From positions 9,687,001 through 9,751,000 of the forward strand of contig CM037589.1 of assembly GCA_021018995.1 (NCBI GenBank): 64,000 bases of DNA, in the 5' to 3' direction. This document shows, piece by piece, positions 48,401 through 57,400 of the stretch. This DNA is from Chloranthus sessilifolius. Taxonomy: Eukaryota; Streptophyta; Magnoliopsida; Chloranthales; Chloranthaceae. Within the stretch, counting starts at the first letter, position 1, and every line of letters starts with the position of its first letter. The translations under genes were made by a program, and so were the position numbers. Under the pieces are notes generated by a model, which saw only the letters and a program-made list of their open reading frames with translations, was not told the DNA's origin and ran no database searches.

Positions 48401-51400
48401 CTAAAAGCCCTAGTCTTCTAGATCTTAAAGGGAACGTACGGCAAAGTAACACTATTTTGTGCTAAATCAAATTATTTAATTGGAATTCTCTTTAATTTGT
48501 ATTAATTTGTTAGATAATTTATATTTCAATTACTTATGTTAATTTTTTATTAATCTCAGCCCATCACATCGTGTTAGTTTTTGCATCAGATTTTGTATCA
48601 AAGCTTTGTTAGTTTAGGATTTGTCAGTGTTCATATAGATTATAGGTTTCATTTTCGTTTGTCTTACGCCATTATGAATTCTGCTAGGATCGAAGCCCTT
48701 ATTAAGGAACTTACAACTAAATTGGCTACGAGTCAGACAAATCTCCCAAATGCTTGATCACCATGTACAATTACAAAATCAGTTGCGCGATCAACCAACT
48801 AGACATGAGAATCTGGTAACCCGTGTCGAGGAAATGAATAGGGTTATCACTGATGACCATTTTCGAGTCCACATCAATGACCATAGAAGAGACGGTCCTC
48901 CCCGTCGTGATCTTCCACCAATCAAGATGACAAAATCATGAAGTCCGTCAAGATGGATGCTCCTATTTTTTATGGAAAGAGACAACCTAACGTCTATCTA
49001 GAATGGGTGACTGGCATGGAAGCCTATTTTGATAGGTATGCCATGTCTGAGGAACGCAAAGTCCGGTTTGCCAAAGTTAAGCTTATGGGTCAAGCTAGGC
49101 TTTACTGGATGGGTATCGAGCGTCGTAGACAATCCCAAGGCCTTCTTCCCATTTTCACGTGGGCAGACATGAAGATCTAACTGAGTGAGGAGTATGTTCC
49201 CCTATCCTATGATGACCGTCTTCTTTATCAGTAGCAGTCACTTCGCCAAGGGAATATGTCGGTCACAAAGTACAGTGACAAGTTCGAAAACTTGATGTTC
49301 CAAGCTAATGTAGAAGAACAAGACAAAGTTACCCTATCTTGATTTCGAATGGGCCTCTGCTCAGAATTACAACAGGAACTTATTCCATTTCATGTTACCG
49401 ATCTAGAAGAGGGTTTCTTTAGAGTCGAAGAGTTAGAACGATACCTTAAAACCCCTCAGACCAAACGTTTTGATGCTAGTGGGTCTGGTTATAATTCTAT
49501 TTATTCTGAATCTAAATCTATTGTCAACACCCATTCGGCTAGGTCCAATTCACTTGCCACGCCAGTGATTAAGGCTAATAATGGTAAGAGTCCAATGTTA
49601 GAGGACCCCAAAAGTGGTGGTCAAAGCAAGTGCTACAGGTGTCATGGCTTTGGACATTTTGCAGCATAATGTCCTCGGAATATGTTCATAACAGAGGAAA
49701 TTGAAGATGAACAAGAGGACAGGGAAGTAGAAGTTTATGAACCCGAATCATTCCCTAGTGATGAAGAAGATCATGTAGGGAAACGAACTGTAGCTTGTCT
49801 TAGGGAAGTCTCCTACCCCGTTGAGGAGGATAATACCTCGCGGACTCTTGTGGTTAGATGTGCTCTAACTCAATCAAAGGAGAGTGATGACCGGCGAAGG
49901 GATAACATTTTTTATACCATAGTCAAGTGGTGAGAAAGCTTGTAGAGTCAGTTGATAGTGGAAGTTGTACCAATATTGTTTCCGAAATCACAATTTTTCT
50001 CTTGGGACTTACACCCGTACCACAACCTTATAAAGTAGCTTGGGTCGATTCATCATCCATCCCAGTTTCACACGAGTGTCAGGTTCCTATACAATTTGGG
50101 TCGTATAAGGACACCTTATGGTGCAATGTTGTGCCTATGGATGTTGGGCATATCATCCTTGGGAGGCCTTAGTTGTATGACAAAGACGTTACATTGTTCG
50201 ACAGATTGAACGTGTATTATTTCATGCACAAAGGTGATAAGATTAGAATAAATCCTCTACCTCCTGGAGCTCCTACAATGAAAACAAACAAATCAAAGGA
50301 TAAAAGCTTAGTTGAGAGAGAGAAGCCAACTAAGGCCATAGCCAACTAAGGCCATCAACATTGTTAGCCCTTTAGAGTTTGAACAAGGTGCTATAGAAGA
50401 GAACATTGTTTATGTTCTCGTTACTTTGGAATGATCCAATGAGTTGAGTGTTAAGTTTCCAAAAGAAGTTGAATCCATGATGAGGGAGTTTCATGATGTC
50501 TTTACCATAGACCTCCCGAATGAGTTACCGCCTTTAAGGGACATTCAACACGTTATTGATTTGGTTCCCGGTTCATCAATTTGCCTTTTCAACTCCGAGT
50601 GTTCGGAAGGATTCATCAGGGAAAGTATGAGTCCATGCTCTGTACCTGCACTGCTCACACCCAATAAAGATGGATCTTGGAGGATGTGCGTAGATAGTTG
50701 TGCTATTAATAAAATCACAGTCAAGTATCGGTTTCCTATACCGAGGCTGGACAACATGTTAGACATGATGGTTGGTGCCACCATATTTTCAAAGATTGAT
50801 TTGAAGAGTGGATACCAGCAAGTTCGAGTTCATCCCAGAAACGAATGGAAAACTGCCTTTAAAACCAAAGATGGTTTATATGAATGGTTGGTCATGCCTT
50901 TCGGGCTTTCGAATGCCCCGAGCACATTTATGTTGATCATGACGCGGGTGTTGAGGCCTTTCATGGGCAAGTTCCTTGTGATTTACTTCGATGATATCCT
51001 TATCTATAGTCGCAACAAGGAACACTCGAACCATTTAAAGCAAGTCAGTTTGACTCTCAGAGGAGAGAAACTATACGCAAACCTAAAGAACTATACTTTC
51101 ATGACGACTAGTGTTATCTTCTTAGGATTTGTTGTAACCTCTAAAGGAATGATTGTGGACCCGAAAAAGGTCAAGGCTATTGTGGAGTGGCCTGAGTCTA
51201 AAAGCTTTCACAAAGTACGCAGCTTTCATGGGTTAGCCATGTTTTACAGACGGTTCATCCATAATTTTAGCACAATAACGACCTCTATCACCGATTGCAT
51301 TAAAAAAGGGGAGTTTAGTTGGACACCTGCTGAAGGGAAAATCATTAGGGAGATTAAGTCCTGTATGACTGAGGCCCCCGTTATGTGCCTTCCAGACTTT

Positions 51401-54400
51401 TTTAAAGTTTTTGAGGTGGCGTTTGATGTGTCAGGAGTATGTATTGGTGGAGTGTTGAGCCAAGATGGCCACCTTATAGCTTATTTCAGTGAAAAGCTAA
51501 ATGAGGTCAGAAATAAATATTCTACGTACGATAGGGAACTCTATGCGGTAGTTCAATCTCTCAAGTATTGGAAACACTACTTATTACCGCAAGAATTTGT
51601 TCTGTTCTCAGATCATGAAGCTCTGAAATTTTTGAACTCTTAAAAGAAACTAAACCCGTGGCATGTGAAATGGGTTGAATAGCTTCAAGGGTTTACCTTT
51701 GTACTGAAACATAGGGCTTGATGCATTTAGTGGTAGAGTGGCGACGTTGCACTCCATGAATGTTGAGGTGACTGGATTCAATCATTCATTAAATGATTAT
51801 CCTACGTGTCCAGATTTTGGAGAAGAGTATACTTCACATGTAAGTGACCAATCTGAAAGAGTGTAAATATACCCTACACGATGGGTATTTATTTTTGAAA
51901 CACCGCTTGTGTATTCGCCACACTTCTCTACGAGATTTCCTCATTTGGGGATTACACACCGGAAGTGTCGCCGGACATTTCAGCCGTAACAAGACTGTTG
52001 CATTGGTTGAAAATGGGTTTTATTGGCCCAATCTCACACAAGATGTTGCCAAAATCATCAATCAATGTCGAGTTTGCCAATTGGCAAAACAAAGGAAGCA
52101 AAACACAGGGTTGTATACACCTTTACCTGTGCCACATACTCTGTGGCAAGATCTTCTTTCTATGGACTTTCCGCAAGCATGATTCGGTATTTGTTGTTGT
52201 GGACCATTTCTCGAAAATGACCCATTTCATTGCTTGTACAAAAACTTCAGATGCAAGTAAAATTGCTACACTTTTCTTTAGTGAGGTTGTTCGTTTGCAT
52301 GGTTTGCCCAAAACTATTGTGTCGGACAGAGATATTAAATTTGTCAGTTATTTTTGGAAGACATTGTGGCATAAAATGGCGACGAGACTTCAATTCTCAT
52401 CGACATATCATCCCCAAACCAATGGACAAACGGAGTTTGTTAATCGGAGTCTAGGAAATCTCTTGAGGTGTCTTCTAGGTGAACATGCTAAAAGTTGGGA
52501 TTCCATCTTACATATCGTAGAGTTTGCCTATAACAATTCGGTTAATAGAACCACAGGGATGAGTCCATTTCAGTTGTGCACGGTTACAAACCTAGGACGC
52601 CCATAGATCTTATTCCAATGAACTTCATTTGACACCCATAGATCTTATTCAAAGGTCGTCAGAGTCAACATCTACATTTGCACATCGCATTCATGAACTT
52701 CATGCTGAGATTAAAAGAAGAATTAATGTGAGTAATTAAAAATATAAATTTTCTGCAGATTCTCATTGAATGTTAAAAGAATTTCAAGAGGGTGATTTTG
52801 TGATGGTTCGCACTGCATTTGAGCGTTTCCCTCAAGAAATTGTTAAGAAGTTACATGCTCGTAGTGCTGGATAGAATTTTGAAGCGTGTCGGTCTTAATG
52901 CTTATGTACTAGACTTACCACCATAATTGGGTATTATTACAATTCAATGTGGAGGATCTTGTACCGTCCTATGGCCCTGCAATTATATCGCCTAACCCTT
53001 TTGAACTTTCCACATCCGATCCTACCTCTGTTTCCCTCTCTATTCCATTACCTCTACCCACACACCCATCGCGTGAGATAATTGAGAATATTTTGGAAGA
53101 TCAGATTGTGTCTACAAACCAAGGGGGATTTCAAAAATACCTTATCAAGTGGCAGAATAGACAGGATTCGGAAAATACATGGATCACAAAAGAAGAGTTC
53201 CAACAAATTGATCCAGACCTTTTTTAACACTATTATGGTCAACATTCATCAGGGATGAATTCTTCTAACCCGGGGAGAATTGATGGGGACATCCAATTCA
53301 AAGAGCCACTTATGATTTATCAAAGGCCAAAGAAGCGTCACGAAGGCTCCTAATCGAAGAATGAGGGAGTTATAAAGAAGTGAAGCACGGACGCCTGTGA
53401 CTTCAGGACGGATGTCTGTAAATTAGAAGCTTGTTGTTTTAGTGCATGACGGACGTCCATGAATACTTGATAAAGATCTGTGATTTTAGTTAGCAGTTTT
53501 AGTTAGTTTATATTTCAAAATTATGGAACTGCATTAGACTTGACAGACGTAAGTGAATCCATGATGGGCATCCGTGATGATAGGATGGACGTTCATGAAT
53601 CAATTATTTTCTTAATTTGAATGTTTGATTAGTTACCTATAAAAGGCATTGTAAAGACTATTTTGGAATTAATGATTATGGATTATTGCTATGCAAATTG
53701 AGAACTTTTAATTATCGTTTTCTTCGAGAGTGTGATTCTCTCAAAACTTAGAAGAGCGAGTCTTTCTACCCGAGTGTGGTTTGGTGTGAGGGCAACTTTT
53801 CAATCTATCATATTTACTCTTATCTCAGTCCTTTGTATAAGTGCTTAATCATTTTCTAATTTAATTCTATTCTAAGCCTTTCGATTTCTACAGATCTAGA
53901 ATCCTTTTTTGTTGTTAAATCCGCTCGAATTCAAAAGAACCCACTTGTGAGTTCGTTCGAAACCCTAAACTGTTGGAGATCTAGTTGTTCGCTAAGAACC
54001 ACCGTAGTCTTCTAGATCTTAAAGGGAACATATGGCGAAAGTAACACTATTTTGGGCTAAAACAAATTATTCAATTGGAATTCTCCTTAATTTTTGTGTT
54101 AATTTGTTAGATAATTAATATTTCAATTACTTATGTTAATTTTTTATTAATCTCATCCCATCACATTCGCATCGTGTTAGTTTCTACATCACCCACTCTT
54201 CATGGTCTCAAGTTTCATACAATTTCGGAGGTGGACAGTTTAGGTTTGGAGGCAAAATTTCAAGAGGAGATTTTTTTGGGGGATAGTAGCGACACTGCCC
54301 TCTTGTCAGATGTTTTTACTATGGACTTCTTCAGATGCTTCTAGGAGCTTTGAGGCTGGAAATTATGAAATTACTTAATGAATTCTTTGTCAAAGTTCAG

Positions 54401-57400
54401 GTGGGAGAGTTTTGAATTTCACCTTTACCATTTTGCTAAAGAAGGAAAGGGCTGAACTGAGGTAATTCCAACCCAAAAGCCTTTTGGGGTGTTTGTACAA
54501 AATTATGGCCAGAGTCCTAGCTAAGTGCTTGAAGCCTGTCTGACTCTCAAGTCTTGTTCGTTTGTGGAGACAGTTTATGGATGTCATGGTTCTTTTTTTT
54601 GTTTTGATAACCTGGGTATCCGGGCCTCTTAGAGCACCTGCCTAATCCCAAGGGCACATGCGCACCTATCACATGCCGGGTCAGCACAGGATATAAATCC
54701 CTAGGGTGGCCTCAAGGGGGGGAGGGGATTCGAACTCAGGTTTCCTCCTTTTGGAAGCAGGTACCTGGCCAGCTCGCCTCCTTGAGGTTGATGTCATGGT
54801 TCTTGCACATGAGGCTCTTGATGCAAGGCACAAAGCTAAGGAAGCGGGCAGTGGCGAACCCAAGATTTTTTTCTGTGGGGGCATAAGATTAATCAATATT
54901 TTTACAATTTAAAAAACATTTGTGCCATTTAGCATCGTATACTCAAAAACTGCTTCAGCTTGAATATCAGGTGCTGTATTTCCAACCAATAGAAGTTTGC
55001 TCTGCGTCAAAATAAATCAATTAGATAGTTGATTGAAGGATAGAGCATTGAAACTTTTAAGACGGGGTTAGCAAAAAGCAAGATATAAACAAATAAATAA
55101 TGGTTAAAGCATGTAAAGAGCAGAGCAATCAAACACATAACTACTCAAGCTTGCAACCCAACAAATAAACAATTAGTAAAGCATGTAAAAATACAAAGCC
55201 CTCCATATTCAAACGCTGATTTATTTTATTTTATTTTCGTTGAATCAAAGATGTGTTAAAATAGAAGTGATGCACAGGGCCAAACAGCAAATGAAACAGT
55301 ATTGCCACAGGACAAAAAGACTTGGCCTTAGCAGCACTCCTTACCAGAAAAGAAACAGCAATCTATGGGTTACCCAACCTAAAGCAGTCAAATTTGATCA
55401 CCGTCTTTGCCAACATGTTTTCTGCTTAAAACTTGAAAGCTTATTCAGTGGTGTTAGATACATTACATGGATCAAATGTCTGAGAATACAAATATTCCGA
55501 CAACAAAAGCATCGATCAGGCGAGGTGCACAAGGTTGGAAGGACTTCTTGAGGCCACTGAAGTGTTTGAGGATGGTTAGGGCTCTTACGAAGATCTGGGA
55601 GACGATCATTGACGATGAGGCTTCTTACAGAAAATCTAGAGTGTCGAGCGGTGATCTGAGAGAGAGAGAGAGAGGTGCAATCGGATTTTTTTGTTAATGA
55701 GCAGGGGCACTAACTTAGCTTTTAATATTTTTTTATTACTAAAAGCCCTTATGCGTAAATCTACACCGGTTCACTAATATAGCTGAACAAGATTTTTTTT
55801 TGTTTCATTCTTTTTTCCTTTCTCTTTAGTGAGCAGGGACACGTGCCCTTGCTGGGCCTTACCTTGGTGTGCCTTGGAAGCGAGAGTTATCTGGAAAGTT
55901 GACATGGATAAAACTTAAGACTGAGTGAATTGAACCTCAAGGGGTTAGGTGAGCTGGCCAGGTACCTGCTTCCAAAAGCAGGAGACCTGAGTTCGAATCC
56001 CCTCCCCCCTTTTTGAGGCCACCCTAGGGATTTATATCCTGTGCTGACCCGGCATGTTCTGAATTTGGGGTGCGCATGTGCCCCTGGGATTAGGCGGGTG
56101 CTCTAAGAGCACCGGATACCCAGGTTATCAAAAAAAAAGACTGAGTGAATTGAAACTATTCATAGAGTAGGGGTATTTTTGTCTTAAACGACTAAAAATG
56201 AGACTGAGCAAGGTAATACTTTCTCTCATTATAATGATAAAGATATTAATTTGTAAACCATAAGAAATATTTTGGTGTAACTAGAAGTACATTGAAACCA
56301 TATACCTAGCCTATATATAATATCAAGAAACAAGGGAAAAATAAATTGATAAAATTAGGGATTTGTTATTGCCTCTTCAATTAAAACCAAACGCACTTCA
56401 ATTAATGAAGTTAATAGGGGCACATCCATATGTGATATGTACACAAAAAAAATATGGGATAATAACTCATTATCTTCTTCCTTTGTATCTTAAAAAGGGC
56501 ATTCAGATAAGGATTTCTCAACCCCATTGACGGAGGACAAAAGAGGTCTCTGCTCAGTAATCCAACTGACAGACCACAAATGAGGCCTCTGCTGAGTGAA
56601 CCGCCTCTCAACCCCACTGAAGCTGATGCACCTAGCACGTCAAGCCAGCTCTTAACCCATTAAAACTGATGCAGCTAGTATGTCGAACTCCCTTATATCC
56701 CCATTGAAACTAATGCATGCTCCTAGCACATCCACCATAAATGAATGCAGCAACCAGAAACGATCTGATGAGACCAAGTCCATATTATGTAGAATATATG
56801 TTGATCTCCAAATCCTCAGACACAATTTCTTCTATTCTTACATCCGATGATCTTGTTGTTGTTAGCCAAGATCCAGGACTTCCATTTATAGCCTGCTTCC
56901 CCAACCGTGAGATACAACCTCACTCCATTATTGAAAAGTAATCGCGATTTTCCCTGGACGTCGAGAAGGTTTTTGCCTCTAATTGATCCAGATCATGAGC
57001 AACTCCGGCGTGAGAGATTTTGAAAAGCACACGTGGAAGAAAGTGCGCTTAGAAAATATTAAAAAGAAGACATGATGCACGGTCTTTTAGAAGTTTATTT
57101 TCAATTGAAGTGCACCTAGGAAACAATGAATTGGAAATATCAGTGCCCTAAAATCGTGGTCTAGTCATGCCAAGTTGTGTCTGGTACATCATTTTTTTTT
57201 TTTTTTCCATTGAGTGTCTTTGATGTTCACCTGCCACATATTTATTGGTGTCAGCCCTTGATACTGATCTCGTACTGTTTCTCTTTTGTAACCTGCTCTC
57301 ATGCTGTTTTTGTTTTTCTTTTCATAACTTATGCAGGTTGGATCACATAATGTTCACTTTTGCTTGCCTCAGGTCTGTCTAATTTGCAATTTGTATTCAT

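Larger units (their letters stand above)
47714..54191 (+). mobile_element. Chromodomain-bearing Ty3/gypsy element, 6.5 kb, nested in LINE
   Basis: The LTRs are 47714-48588 (875 bp) and 53281-54191 (911 bp), both TGATGGGGACATCC...CATCA. The flanks are CCTAC and CCCAC, a 5-bp duplication with one mismatch. Removing the element and one flank joins the LINE frame as [10 protein letters not shown], which independently confirms the boundaries. The order is gag, protease, reverse transcriptase, RNase H, integrase, chromodomain. Clade uncertain (Reina- or Galadriel-like from the chromodomain). Confidence 0.93.
46277..57336 (+). other. Giant intron 6 (11,060 bp)
   Basis: Donor GTCAGT, acceptor TTATGCAG. 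It holds a LINE split by a chromovirus and a SINE, a further SINE, and a decayed hAT-type element. The first 650 bp are unique sequence. Confidence 0.88.

Noticed and set aside
54595..54789. tRNA gene suggested by the GTTCGAATCCC box
   Set aside because: The segment is a SINE with target duplications and an A-rich tail. No acceptor stem or anticodon arm of a functional tRNA is visible.
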